In this document: positions 1 to 11,969 of the stretch, piece by piece
Layout: the number at the start of each line of letters is the position of its first letter
How positions within the stretch are numbered: position 1 is the first letter of the stretch
DNA from: Micrasema longulum
Lineage: Eukaryota; Arthropoda; Insecta; Trichoptera; Brachycentridae
Reading direction: 5' to 3'
DNA: 64,000 nt
Assembly: GCA_022494885.1 (NCBI GenBank)
Contig: JAGVSM010000432.1
Span: 1-64,000, forward strand
Program-made: the position numbers and the translations under genes
Notes under the pieces: model-generated
Databases searched by the model: none
What the model was told of the DNA's origin: nothing
What the model saw: the letters and a program-made list of their open reading frames with translations, nothing else

Positions 1-428
1 AATGAGGAAGTTCAGTGTTTTTTTTTTAAATTTTTTATTTGTTAATAGACTGTTAAACTAAGTCAAATTTTTTTTTTTTAAATTTTTATATATCGTATTA
101 TCGGTGCTACGATTTTTTAAGTTTTGTATTTCTGAAATAACTCCGCGTGTAACGTCAGAGGTTCCTTTCCATTAATTCTCATTCAGTTCTTCCCATTGGT
201 CCAGAAGCGACAAGCAGACCGGAAATCTTCCATAGCTCTCAGATCATAGGTTGATTCACATGAACCAGTGACGTCATTAAAAATAGTGCGTTTTTATCAA
301 AATATTTTTTATTCTTTTTTCTGTACATTTTCAAGAAACTTTGCGGTACAATTAAATGCTCTAATTTTTACCCCGCGTAAGAAAACATTTTTTGTATCCA
401 ATTTCCCGTAGGGCTGAAGTTCCTCATT
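1..428. mobile_element. MITE, family A (AATGAGGAAsTTCAG ends)
   Basis: The first bases AATGAGGAAGTTCAG are mirrored at 414-428 by CTGAAGTTCCTCATT, giving a 15-bp terminal inverted repeat with one mismatch. The interior is T-rich and non-coding. Clear relatives lie at 6896-7214, 37286-37623 and 59257-59530, and end fragments at 36247-36352 and 51768-51860. No transposase is present, so it is non-autonomous. The left flank is outside the window, so a target duplication cannot be judged. Confidence 0.75.
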
Positions 429-844
429 CTAATGACATAACTATCGATGTATAAAAAAAAGTTTTCAATCATAATTTTCGGGTTTATAATGAGTACATAC
501 AAAACGGCTCAAAGTTTGCGTCATGCTCGCTGAAAGTGCTCACAGCAAACATTACATAGGAGTTAGCGCCGTAACATAATGTAACATTTACTGTCCCATA
601 GGGCCAAACGTCTCGTTTTTAGATAATTAAAAATACGCATACTTTACACTTTTGTAGAAAATTTATCTGACGTTGCATGAAAAAAGTAATTATCACATTT
701 TTTTACTAATTAAAAAAAAAAAAAAAATACGTGAAAATATCCTATTCAGCTCGGAACGATGCGAACTAGGATTTAACACCTTTAATATTTTAAGTACGGT
801 GTTGTAAGTAGTGATTGAGATTAAGAAATAAGTGTGCCTTCTAG
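429..844. other. Non-coding stretch upstream of the PKI coding exon
   Basis: AT-rich sequence with no convincing coding frame. At its right edge the pyrimidine-rich tract before the AG at 843-844 looks like a splice acceptor, so the coding exon may begin at 845, with a 5' untranslated exon further upstream. No promoter motif could be supported. Confidence 0.4.
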
Positions 845-852
845 CCCTGAAG

Positions 853-1015
853 ATGATGGCAGTGATGCAGAACAAGGAACCTGCGCTACCCACCGAGTTC
901 CTGGTGACGGGGCGCACCGGGCGACGTAACGCCATGCCGGACATTCTGCACACGCCGCACGCCGGGGTCACCACTGCCGGCCTGCCGGAGAGGCTGCAGC
1001 AGCTGGCCACCTCAG
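853..1015 (+). CDS. PKI coding exon 1 (pseudosubstrate exon)
   Basis: Encodes residues 1-54 and the first base of codon 55. It carries EFLVTGRTGRRNAMPDIL, the inhibitory segment, and the leucine-rich export-like segment. It is clearly GC-richer than its surroundings. The donor reads TCAG|GTACCC. The residue after the pseudo-phosphosite is Met instead of the Ile of vertebrate PKI, a conservative change. Confidence 0.92.
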
Positions 1016-4000
1016 GTACCCGCCCCTTCGCGGCGATGCTCCACATTTAAAAACAACTCCTTCCTTTCTAGTAATGGGTAATCCCTTTTTACGCACGTTG
1101 AAATTCTTTAAAAACCTGGCTTGACCCGGGTGCCGTGGCACATCTAGGAATATTAATAATTTTTCAACCCTAGTAAATGAAAGAGTTTTGTTTTTGAACT
1201 ACACTGAAACCTCTTCTTACAGAGAGGATATGTTCCACACAGTACCATGTAAAAAGGTATATTAAAAAAGAGCAATGGTGAATATGTTTTCCTGCATAAA
1301 AAATATAACATGACAACAACTTACAATTTAATGTAGTTATGCAGATAGTAGCCAATCCACAATTTTGGAAAAATGAGATATTGATGTTATCGGGTGCAGT
1401 AAGGTTGATTCTATGTTCCGCTAAAAACAGCCAGACCGCTTTCATATAAAAAAACTGTATGAATCACATCCGGAAAAAGGTGTCGATCACAAAAATGGCA
1501 TTTCTCAATTTGCAGAAAACACCCACAAAACTAGAAAAATCTTATGGTACTTCAAAAATCTTTTAAACTGGTCAAATACACAATAAGATTCTTGTTTGTA
1601 ATATATAAAAAAACTTGTGTATTCATTGTTTATCGTTTGTTAAAGTCAAAAACATTCAAACTATTGTGTAGATTTTATAATTCACTCTTTTCACAAAATG
1701 GCTATCGTCTTAGTTTCACTTTTCTATGGCTGGCTGCTTTCTGTATAACTACGTTCAATTGGTTGTTATGTTATATTTTTTAATAAAATTAAGGTACGAT
1801 AAAGGGAAAACAATTTCTTTTTATTTAAATCCTGAAATGATTTTTATACAGAGAAACATATTCACCACCCCCCTTGAGTTTCAACATTCAAAATTATGAT
1901 CAACTGAGTCAAATCAAAAAGAAAGTTTTGTCGGTTGGAATCAGTTTTGGCAAAATTTAAGTTCAAACAAGGGAACTCGGTATAAAAATATTCAAAATTC
2001 CATCCGACCTCTCCCTGGTATCATACCTATAAATTGTCAAAAATAATCGTCTCCAATATTATCAGACTGAGGATTGGCCACTGTACTGCGAATAAACATT
2101 TGTTTAAAATCAAGATTGTGGACAGTCCTCGGTGTGAGTGGCGGCTTGACGAGGAACGCATAGACCACGCGTTATTTGGATGCCCCATTCGGGATGCATA
2201 TCCTTTGTATTGGAAACTAAACCTTCCCCTTCCACTAAATTCATCCCATATCCTGTCAATATTATCCCCAGAAGTGGTTTTAATTATGTAATTTTTTTAT
2301 ATAAAATAATATTATTCTCAATATGGAACAAATCATACTTGTAAGGGTTGCCTTAACATTAAAAAAAAAAAAACTTACTATGAGGAATTCCAGCCCAACC
2401 CGGAATTAAATTTTTAAAATGTTTTCGTGTACGTGTGAATATTTAAAAATTTTGGAGTAGGATGAAATATCTCAAAAATGCACGTAAAAATAAAAAAAAA
2501 ATGTTAAAAATAGTATTAATTTTTAAATCGTAACTAATGACGTCACTCCTTATATCTACGTGTAGTATTTCCGGTTTCCGCTTTAAAGCCCCCGCACCTT
2601 GTAAGGAATGATTTGACCATAAAAAAAAAAGAGTATAATTTGTGATTGCTGATTTGGCGGCGAATAATTTGATTACGATCTACGACCTGAAATCCGGCAA
2701 ATAATACTTTGTTGTCATTTCAACCAGAGATTATGTCAACTTTCTAGGTTTTTCTAAATCGAAACGTTCATAAAAACAACCACAACATAGAAATGAGCAA
2801 ATTACTATCAACTAAATGAAGTAATCAAAGCAATATTCCATAGATTCTTGTCAGTTTTGTTATTGGCTGGAGAAATACAACTTACCGCGGTCAGTGAAAG
2901 TAAGAACGCCAACCGTTTCATGACGTCACTACTGAAAAGTGACACACTGATTACAGTCATTTGGCGTGGTATTTGATAAATGTAACTTTTAAAAATCATA
3001 TCTTTGTAAATAACGCACAAAAAAAAAATATATATGTATATTTTTGCTTAGTTAAATAGTACGCTAATAGAAAAAAAATAATTGGAATTTCTCATTGTAA
3101 CAAAGAATATTCACTATAATATTGTGGGGTAATTAACTACAACTAGGTAACTTCAAAATCAGCATTTTTGAATTACCCACTAAAAACACAATGTAGTAAA
3201 ATTATATTACTATTACGCATTTTAAAATTACTGTTAATATTTTATTATTTCATTTTTGTACTGTGTTATTTTGAAACTGTGTAAAATGAGGTTCCAGTCC
3301 ATTAATTTATTATTATTTAAAACGAAAAACAAGTCATTATTTACATCAGTGACTTTTTTGTCACTGAATTGCATTTGTTAAATCTTCAATCAATGTACAG
3401 TTTCTTCATCAGTCAGTCAGTTTCTTTTATTTGTTTTTATATTATTCAATGTCGAGAATAAGACCTCGAGGGAAATATTGCGAGTAAAACCATCGCTAGA
3501 GTGCTGCGCAAAGTGTCGGGTAATCGGTTCCGAGCATTGGAAATATTTTTTTCGTAGTGGAAATCTTCTTCATTCTCCCGACGATTTCTTTCTAGATTCA
3601 CGAGTTTGGACCTCGACTCTCGAGCTCTGATGCTGTCTTGAAATTCTGCAAGTTGTAACTTGAAATCATCGCATTGCATCCAATCGAAACCGTTTAACTT
3701 CAAAGTACTGTAGACTACTATGTTAGGATATTGAATTATTTTATTTGTTTATTCTAGAGATCTAAATTGTTTGAATCTTATACCAAACTGATCATGTAAC
3801 GAGTTCACTATGTACTGGTACTTTATATTCATGGGCTCACGCCCTCCTTTTTGACAGTGTTCTAGTCTTTCGCAGCATCTCGCTCCCTGTCGACTGACTA
3901 CTTCCTGGTAATGCCCTACTTTCTGGCAAGACCATACTCTCTGCCAATGTCATACTACCTTTCAACATCATACACCCTTACAACGGTGCATTTCCTGATA

Positions 4001-5499
4001 GGACCTCACTAAACTCGTTAAGGAATGTGAAGAGTTGCATATTTACTTGTGTATTTAATATATATGTGTATATATGGGAAAAAGTTAAAGCAACGGATAT
4101 AATTAAATTTATTTATTTATTTACTATACATTATAAATTAAAGACGCAGTGATGCAATAATGATAAATAAGTTTGAACTACCCCAATACTCATATTCTAA
4201 TTATATTATATTGAATTTGCATTTTATTACGAGCATAACTAATGTAAACGTAAACCTTGAGAAAGAAGCTTGTTCGCTTTGAAACCGGCCAGTGGAAAAA
4301 AATTATGAACATTTGGACAAACTCAAATATTGTAATGAAACCAACTGGTCCAAGAAGAAGTTTAAAAATTGAAAAATTGTTTTCAGACGTTGCCTAGTAT
4401 GTGAAATAATTCAGTCAGATGAATCTCTTCACAACAATAAAGGTTTCAGCTCTTGAACTTCACTAAAATCAACGAATGGAAGAATTGATGAAATATGGAT
4501 GGTTAAACATAGGCAAAATGGTGAATGTTACACAGTGTGTAAAGTGGACACTTAAACCAGCCAATGACAGGTCATAAGCCCTGTAAATGCCTAGACTTCC
4601 ATATTCCCTTATTTAAGGTATTCTCCATCCCTGTTGTAATTTGCAAAAAAAAAATAGTGGTTAAAAACAAAGTTTTATTATTTTATTCATATTGAAATGT
4701 GTCTTTTTTTCCCGTATTTTACTGGCATCCACCCTTTATCCCCGTATGCTTTTTTTTTCATGTTCAATTATCTTAAAAAGTAGAGCCTTCGTGTCAAATT
4801 TTGTCAAACGGAAATGTAGATCACCTGAACTGCCATCAGATGTCATTATTAGTTTAAAACACAAATTGACTTTCATCCTTTATATCCTGTACATTTCATT
4901 TCATAAAAGAGTTATTTAGATCTAAATTTGTTGCAACAGAGAGACAGATGGAAGAGTTGAGGAAATGTAGATGTTTAAACATAGGCAGAATGGTAAATGT
5001 TAAACAGTGCGTAAAGTGGCCACTTAAATCAGCCAATGACAGCTCATAAGCCCTGTAAACGCCTAGACTTCCATAGTCTCTTCTCGAAAATGGTTTCTCT
5101 TTCTGTTGCAACAAATTTAGGTTCAAATTTTATTCACTTGCTCACCATCGCATAGAACCTGACATGACTTCTTTATGCCAGGGTCCAACATGTTAAAAAA
5201 AATTAACAATAAATTTTCTAGATTATCAAGCCGTTCTGAGGTGCATTGAGTTTTTTCTGGATTATTGTGCCGTGTGTCATTTGCGCCTTTTCTCATGTAT
5301 CAGATCGAACTGCCGATGTTCGATGTTGCAATGAAGTCTGAAACGACGTGAGAAATATTTTTCATTTTCTAAATATGTTTTATTTCTGAATTATTTAGAC
5401 CCCGAGGATCCGCAGCCCGGCTCTTCGGGAGCCGGCGCCACTCAACCCGCCAAGCAACCGGACCCCGCGTCCAGCCAGAACCAGTCGGCGAACAGTTGA
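853..5499 (+). CDS. cAMP-dependent protein kinase inhibitor (PKI), two coding exons
   Basis: Joining 853-1015 to 5399-5499 (phase 1; GT at 1016, AG at 5397-5398) gives an 87-residue protein. PKI proteins bind the free catalytic subunit of protein kinase A as a pseudosubstrate and promote its export from the nucleus. The core GRTGRRNA is at residues 20-27, with Arg21, Arg24 and Arg25 at P-6, P-3 and P-2, Ala27 in place of the phosphorylated serine, and Phe16 at P-11. A leucine-rich stretch (Leu44, Leu48, Leu51) sits where PKI has its export signal. The rest is acidic, Pro/Ser/Gln-rich and probably disordered. The length fits the family (about 70-80 residues). An in-frame TAA at 829-831 closes the frame upstream, and ATG codons at 853 and 856 are adjacent. 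A possible polyadenylation hexamer AATAAA is at 6105-6110, just beyond a MITE. The intron is about 4.4 kb and full of repeats. Confidence 0.9.
1196..1245 (+). mobile_element. End fragment of a pogo-like element
   Basis: ACTGAAACCTCTTCTTACAG, followed by a segment ending in GTTCCACACAGTACC, matches the inverted right end of the element at 5721-6077. No partner end was found nearby, so this is a solo or degraded terminus. Confidence 0.45.
1372..1546 (+). repeat. Dispersed repeat shared with 55845-56010
   Basis: About 165-175 bp are alignable in the same orientation with 55845-56010, including GGTGCAGTAAGGT, CTAAAAACAGCCAG and CTCAATTTGCAGAAAACACC. It is non-coding and of unknown class. The match ends at a shared CTAGAAAAATCTTA. 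Confidence 0.65.
2025..2345 (+). pseudogene. Non-LTR retrotransposon C-terminal fragment
   Basis: The frame 2034-2291 encodes RLRIGHCTANKHLF, then a Cys/His cluster (C-x-W...DHALFGCP). This resembles the zinc-knuckle tail found C-terminal to reverse transcriptase in insect LINEs. It is followed by an A-rich tract near 2360. The element is 5'-truncated, with no polymerase domain. It lies in the first PKI intron, in sense orientation. Confidence 0.6.
2400..3440. other. PKI intron 1, no recognised feature
   Basis: AT-rich, non-coding sequence with short homopolymer runs. No gene, RNA or clear repeat boundary was recognised. Confidence 0.3.
3446..3703 (-). pseudogene. Possible hAT-type transposase C-terminal fragment
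   Basis: The minus frame encodes DFKLQLAEFQDSI near its start and RLPDTLRSTLAMVLLAIFPS near its end. This resembles the tail of hAT/GTF2IRD2-like transposases, where a Leu/Glu-rich segment is followed by a (P)-T-L-R-x-A-hydrophobic block. The catalytic domain is absent, and the local frame simply stops. The assignment rests on recalled family character only. Confidence 0.35.
4298..4653 (+). repeat. Foldback repeat, family F, copy 1
   Basis: Begins near ACATTTGGACAAACTCAAAT, continues through ATAAAGGTTTCAGCTCTTGA and GTTACACAGTGTGTAAAGTG, and reaches CATAAGCCCTGTAAATGCC. Near-identical modules occur at 30036-30345, 34545-35135, 39600-39765 and 54680-55310, in both orientations. Non-coding. 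Confidence 0.75.
4917..5124. repeat. Foldback repeat, family F, copy 2
   Basis: The outer arms CTAAATTTGTTGCAACAGA and CTGTTGCAACAAATTTAG form an inverted repeat around the family F core (TTTAAACATAGGCAGAATGG...CATAAGCCCTGTAAACGCC). This copy shows a self-contained 200-bp unit with its own short inverted ends. Confidence 0.7.
5399..5499 (+). CDS. PKI coding exon 2 (C-terminal tail and stop)
   Basis: The acceptor TTATTTAG|AC completes codon 55 (Asp). The exon then encodes 32 residues rich in Pro, Ser, Gly and Gln, beginning PEDPQPGSSG and ending SQNQSANS, with TGA at 5497-5499. The acidic, low-complexity character matches the disordered C-terminus of PKI proteins. High GC sets it apart from the flanks. 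Confidence 0.88.
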
Positions 5500-5720
5500 A
5501 TACTGCCCTCCCGTCCGACTGTCGGCCCTCGCAGGCTCTACCCGGCACCCGCCGTCACTCCGCACGGCGACAGCTAAACAAAAATCTCCTAACTATCCAA
5601 GTGCATTTAATAGATGTCTCGATCTGCTCACCACGTGTACGTATTTTAGTCCTAGAACTTTGTAGCGGAGGAACTACAAAACCACCGTCAATTAGAGAGA
5701 AATACTTATATTTTAATGAA

Positions 5721-6077
5721 TACGCTGGAACCTCGTTTTACACGGATTCCAAATAACAAGGTCCAAAAATTTTTAAACATTAATTTATCAATGCGTAATA
5801 GTAATATAATAATTATACTACTTTTTACTGGAATGCCCCGCATCGCTCTTTGCTTATAATATATTATAATGAAATTGCACAAACTTTTTTAAAAAATTTT
5901 TTTTGATGTCATGTTGTATTTATGAAAAAAATGAAAATACAATGAATGACAAACAATTAAATTTTTTTTAAATCCTGAATTAATTTATACAGAAATACCC
6001 TTCCAGAATTGTTATTTTTTATTATTTTTTACACGGTGCTATGTGGAACGTATCCCCTGTGTAAAGAGGTTCCAGTA
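5721..6077. mobile_element. pogo-like MITE downstream of PKI
   Basis: Ends CGCTGGAACCTCGTTTTACA and, reversed, TACTGGAACCTCTTTACACA form imperfect terminal inverted repeats. Both sides are bounded by TA (5721-5722 and 6076-6077), the usual target of Tc1/mariner/pogo elements. No transposase. It lies about 220 bp after the PKI stop and could be inside the 3' untranslated region. Confidence 0.65.
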
Positions 6078-6895
6078 TACTGTTGATTATGAATTTGGTC
6101 TTATAATAAAACCAGAAAATCCATCAATCTATGGTATGAAACGTAAAATGCAATCTGAATTGGGTTGAGGTTCCGTGGTAGTCTCGCAGACTCCCGCATC
6201 CGAAGTCCGTAGATCAAACACTGTTCTACAACCGAATTCCCATTTTTAAACACAGATTTGCGACGTGACTAGTTTAAATGGCCTCAAAATTTCTACATCT
6301 GCGTAATTACAACTAGGCAAATATTTATTTTAAAAGATAAGCGTACAATATTTTGAATACCTAGATTGTCAATGATGTTTTTAAATGAATTTTTATAAAC
6401 CAATTTTAATATAACATGGATGATTTCGTTCCCTGCGGGTTTGTATAAGAAGTAAAAATGTATAATCTATCTGAATTTGATATGAAAATCCTTGTTGTAA
6501 TTTTTAATTATATTTTGGTTCACCGTGTGAAATTTAATAATAATATTTTTTGTGTTCTTTTAAAATCCAGAAACATGTTGCAGTTTTATACTATTCATAA
6601 TGTGGTTTAACCACGACCAAAGTCATTCAATTTAAATTAAAATTAGGCATTGTAAAAATATTTTATATCCTTAAATTTAAGTTATTTATCTGTATAAATG
6701 TGGGGATAAGTGTTCTAAATTCTCACTTCATTTTTGAGATTATTGTTGATTTTTGTATTGCAGTGTAAATAAGTCAAACTTTGTGTTTTAAAATGTGTAT
6801 GTTTTGAAATAATATGTATGTAGGGCAAATTAGGTCCGAATTCGTAAGAGAATCAATCAATTTGGTTTTCAATGCATGCAGTAATTTCAAGATCT

Positions 6896-7214
6896 AATGA
6901 GAAGTTCAGTGATTTAAAAAAAATATTTTTATGTATCGTATTATCAGCGCTATGATTTATTTAAAGCTTTGTAATTTTTAAATTACTGTGACGTCACAAG
7001 TACTCGTCGGTGAGTTCTGCTGATTGGTGAGTTGGATTCCCGGAAACTATCTAACAATCTATCACAACTCTCTTATCGTCGGTTGATTCTTAAAACTTAA
7101 TTTGTGACGTAGTTCAAATTAGTTCATTTTTATACATTTTTGAGAACGTCAATTTCTACCGCGCGTAAGAAAACATTTTTATATCCAATTTCCCATAGCA
7201 CTGAACTTCTTCAT
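6896..7214. mobile_element. MITE, family A, copy 2
   Basis: Starts AATGAGAAGTTCAG and ends CTGAACTTCTTCAT. The interior shares ATGTATCGTATTATC, GTGACGTCA and CGCGTAAGAAAACATTTTTA with copy 1. Non-autonomous and more diverged than copy 1. Confidence 0.75.
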
Positions 7215-8454
7215 CGACTGTAAATTTATATTAACCCTTTCTCATTCAAATTATTATTATCTTTTAACTTAAAAAATAGTTACCTAACTTTTGATTATGT
7301 ATGTGTACTGGTATTATTTTATAAATTTTCCTAATATTTTTTACAAATAATTTAGAAGTTATTTAGCGTTGTTTGTTTTAAAACAGCTGTGGTTGCGATG
7401 ACTAACTTATTGAAGAAAAATTAGTACGAAGATAAATGAAAAATTTTTGTAACCATATAAATATATTTTGTATTTACATAATACATAAAAAAAAGCAGAA
7501 ATAAACAAGTATCGCATTTAAACACATTTACAAAAAATATTATGAAAAATAAAAAAATACCTTTTCTGTTTTGTAAAACAGCTCCCTCGGATGATAGAAT
7601 TTCGAAAGAGTTTAAAGTTTGCTCGCAGTGAACCCAAAAAAATAGTGCTGCCAGAAAAGATTCACCGAATCAATTCTTCAAAAGGCGCAAGTAAATAGGG
7701 CCAGTACTTAGTTTGCGAGTAGTTTTCAATGTTCAAGTTGTTTGAAAACAACTCTTATTGAGAAAGGAAATTGATTCAAGAATAAATTATACACGTAATT
7801 GAAATTATACGTAAAAGTCCGTAAAAGCAGGGTTCATTAAAAAATACTCCAATTAACGAAGGTTTGATTAAATTTCTGAACAGGGTCAGCGAATTTGGAT
7901 GTTTTTTAAATAAAATTCTGATTAAACAGCCAAAGAAAACGATTTAACTCGGTGGGTCCATTTGCTATGTACGTTTTTGTTGAGAAATTCTGCAGTTTGA
8001 AAGAAATGGACTTATTATAAAAATGGCATTAACCTCTAAAAGTATGATCCATCGTTATTGGTTTTTCTGATGTCTGATATTCCAATTTTAAAATGTTGTA
8101 CAGACATCTATTTGAGTCATCTGTTTCCAATATCCGCCATCGCTATGTAAAATATGTGGTCTAACGACTGTACAGCGGATAGTTTAAGATGCAAGTCAGT
8201 CTACAAATTAGACGATTTGTCAACTCAGCAATGGGTAAAATTGCACAATCATATTTTTCCATTTACCAAAGGTATGTTAGTGTTTGACTTCTAATTTATT
8301 TATTAATATAAACAGCGCGAATGTATTGTCAAGTTTCGAATGTTATTAAATCAGAAATATAGATGTTCATTATTTTTGAGAAAACTATTTTTTTTCACTG
8401 CTAAATATTTTAAAAAAATATTAATCGTCATCCGCACTTAAAGGCGCACATGGC
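7215..8454. other. Intergenic, no gene recognised
   Basis: AT-rich sequence with scattered stops in every frame. I see no exon with supportable homology, no RNA gene and no clear repeat boundary. Confidence 0.3.
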
Positions 8455-9015
8455 ACTGCATTCTTACACTAAATCGTCTATTATACGGAGGTAAGGTGAT
8501 CAATCTTACGCTTCAGGTTCCAGTCCGGGGGCAGTGAAATGTTGCAGCGTAGAACTACCTTTAAAACAAATATTTCACGTCCACTCTGAAATCAAATCCA
8601 GGACCCTGATTACGAAGTTCACTGAGTTATCTTCAATTGTCTACAAAGTAAAATAGTTTTTTTTAAGCAAAAATGTGAATATTTTTATAATCTTTTTAAA
8701 TATCTTTGTCGGTAAAATGTTTTAAATTAAAGAATCTTAAAAGTACACATTTTCGTGCAGAAAATGCGATTTTACTTTACAGGCAATAAGATAACTCGAT
8801 AACTCTGTTAATTTCCCATTATAATCGATGTCCAGCTCCTTAAACCACAACACTAACGAGGTGGACTTATCTTCACACGATTTTCTTTTTCAGGATTTTT
8901 ACCTGAGTAGGCTGTTTGGTCAAAAACTCCTGACCAGGATTTTTTTCTGTTTCACACGGAAAACTGTATTTTTTATCGTGACGGACACAGATATTAAATT
9001 GTATTTTTTGTCCTG
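8455..9015 (-). mobile_element. tRNA-headed SINE, reverse orientation
   Basis: Read on the minus strand, the leader carries CCTGAAAAAGAAAATCG (from 8895 back to 8879), as in the SINEs at 40557, 48640 and 55385. The body segment CCCCGGACTGG (8538-8520) matches the bodies at 40750 and 48915. The tRNA-like part around 8830-8870 is degraded. A short + strand piece of the same 3' end (AATGCAATGCCTTCTGCACC) lies at 9072-9091. Confidence 0.5.
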
Positions 9016-9109
9016 TATTTAGTTTTGTTCCTTTATTTTTATTTAAACAAGATATGCCGCAGTGGATTACCAATGCAATGCCTTCTGCACCATTAGGTGC
9101 GGATAAAGA

Positions 9110-11395
9110 AATTATGGTTTCTATTATAAAATGTTTCTCCTTTTTAACTGGACTTAGTCTGTCAGTACATAAATATGTTCATGGTTCCTAGACATACAGC
9201 TTAAGTTTGCATTCATGTAACAATTAATCAAAGTATACGGTTAACCAGTTTGTACCCTATGCACCTCTAGGTCTGATAAGGACAAATTGCAAAAGGCAGG
9301 TCTCAGAAAATTGAGGGAATAAAAATGAAATAATAATATATATGCATTGGACATTCGAAACATGTGACATTAATTTATTCAATAACATCTGTAATGTTGA
9401 AATTCTTTCAAGTGTTTTGAGTGTCATTAAGCTGATTTAATTTAGATTAGTTTTATTATTTTAGTCAAACCTATTTACATTTTCTCGAATCTCATTCTTT
9501 TAACTTTGTTTTGCGTCGTTAATGTTGTTGGATATTTAAATTTCTTATTAATTTAATTGTAAGGTCGTGTTGCGCGGAGGTCACAAGCGTATGACTGTAA
9601 ATAAATGTATTCTAATTATAGAGGATCAAAACCCACCCTAATGAGTTTTTATAAATTCAGAAAACTGCAAATAATATAAATAGTTTGATAATGTCCTAAT
9701 AAGACTAAACACGTCACATATTTAAAAAAAAAAAATAAAAGTAGAATTAAATTCAATAAATATGTTTTATTTTGGATACCTTACCAAATATTAAGAATTT
9801 TACCTACAGCAATTAAGATTTCAGCTCTTTTGATTCCAAATTGCAAATTATTTATCTTGGCTATTAGTAAATTTCAGTTATATACAGTTTATTGAATCCG
9901 TTTTTTGACATATAAAAATGGATTGATATTAAATTTAGGAATGGTCTGGTTATTGATAATTAAATATGTTGTAATTTAATATTATAATGTAAAACCCCTT
10001 TAAATCCTGTCTGGTTAAAACAGGCAAGGGACTTCCTTTTGCTATGCCTATTTTATAAAAAAACATAAAAATAGGGTGGATTTTGTTCTCTATAAATAAC
10101 TCATTTTCTAGTAAAACACATTTCACACTTTGCACTCTGGGAATAAAAGTGACAAAATTGGATCTGTGATTGTTTTATATAAAAATTAAAAATATGAATG
10201 CTTCAATTTTTATTTTTTTAAATTCTAAATGTTGAATTGTTTTAAAAACTCACCGTTGCTCTAGTGTCATTTTAGTTGAGTACTGAAAAATATATTCAAA
10301 TTATGCATTCCAAATATTTTTTCATTTGTTTTATATTAATTTGTGATTCATTTTGCGCATGAATAATGTTTAATGCTTTGATTGTGCATTCTGTCACTTT
10401 TATTATTGGAACGCAAGTTTCAAATTGGCTTACGAAGCCAAATTCTAAACGCAGTGATTTATTTTAAAACAATATTAGTACGTTTATTTATCCATGTAAA
10501 TAATTATATGTATGTACATAAAAACCTCGACAGTTTGTAAGTAAAATTTGTATCGAAATATCTGGAAAATGATGTAAGTATTTTGAAATGAATGTTTAAT
10601 CATTTGTTGGACAGCCTAGTCAGTAGGTAGGGAATAGGTAATTATTTAATAGGGTGTAATCAGATTTTATTTTTACTATATTTAAATTTAAAATCACGAA
10701 ACTATCAGCCCTTTTTTGTGTATTTTTCTTTCTTGTCCCATTTTTTTAATGTTTTAATGACGCTTTCAGAATGTGAATTCTATTACTAAGTTTATTTACG
10801 CCAATGTCGTTAATGAACTTTGTGTTGTGTAACTGTTGACTCCAGGAGAGACTATTGCAGAACTAATGCTGCCAGTTACATCTTTGAAATGATATTGTTA
10901 ACAATATCATACCTCTCTTACAAAACTGTAGTGAAATGACGGCACATAGTGGAGTCTGAATATGAGAAGTCTATACCGAAAAAGTGTATCTAACATCTCC
11001 GAATATCTATTGTGGGAGAACTCAACTTTGTATTTGATCGATAAATGACAGTCAATTTGTAATTTGTAATACGGTTGAAAAATGCTTGAATTTTGTAAGG
11101 AATATTGCTAACAGCCAGATAACTGTTAGTAACAAAAGTTAAGTTAAATAACTGTGAATTTTTTGTGAGTAATTTTCTATTTTAGTGAAAACGTAACAAC
11201 ATTTCAACTTTAATGCAATTTTTTTTAATGCAACTTTCTCTTTCACTTGAGTAAAATGTATCTTAATTTGTATAATTGAATTTAACGAAGTTTTGGAAAG
11301 TGAGATAATAATAATTAGCCAAATAAATATGTAAAAGTGTATCAACAAATATTTTAATAAATAACTTATATGAAGATGGATTGATATACTCCACC
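9110..11395. other. Intergenic, no gene recognised
   Basis: About 2.3 kb of AT-rich sequence. No frame carries a recognisable domain, and I found no tRNA-like fold or inverted-repeat element with clear ends. Confidence 0.3.
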
Positions 11396-11729
11396 CCTGA
11401 CGTATTTCTAAGTGGATGATAAAAGGTTTTTGTACCTTATTTTTCGACGTCCTGGACTTATTCCGGCGACGCTCCCAACATTTGTATAGCCGGGAGGTAG
11501 AACATTTATCCAACCGCTGCCGACCACTCGTCTACACAGCGCATGACTTCACCGTCGTCCAAAAATCTCTTTCCACGCTAATGTTCCTCTAGTTTTAGGA
11601 ATAGCCGGGCTAGATATTATTTGTATGTACATCAGTTAGCTAGATATTATATGTACTTATCCGGTGAATTTGGGAATTGGGTCCCCAACCCAGCTTTGTG
11701 AATAGCAGCCGTCGACACTGACATCTTGT

Positions 11730-11860
11730 GTGCTGGAGCAGTGGTGGTGTGTAGATGAGTGGTTGGCAGGCGTCGGACAAATATTCTACCAGGAAGATAT
11801 AGAGATGTCGAGGCATCGCTGGAAGAAGTGCATGCTTACGAGTCCAAGGGGACTGTCGAA
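11730..11860 (+). pseudogene. mariner-like transposase C-terminal fragment
   Basis: The frame reads EWLAGVGQIFYQEDIEMSRH followed by RWKKC. This is the C-terminal pattern of mariner transposases (W-L-x5-F-Y-x2-I-x4-RW-x-KC). Everything upstream is degraded, and the reading continues into a frame with no further similarity. The same protein region is found at 31090-31130. Confidence 0.6.
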
Positions 11861-11969
11861 AAATAGTGTGCAAAAACTTTTTTTCATCCATATCAGGGTT
11901 GGTGGAAACGGGTCATTGAAGTTATTAATAATGAGTAAGTTTTCCCACCATAGAGACATATCAACTTAG

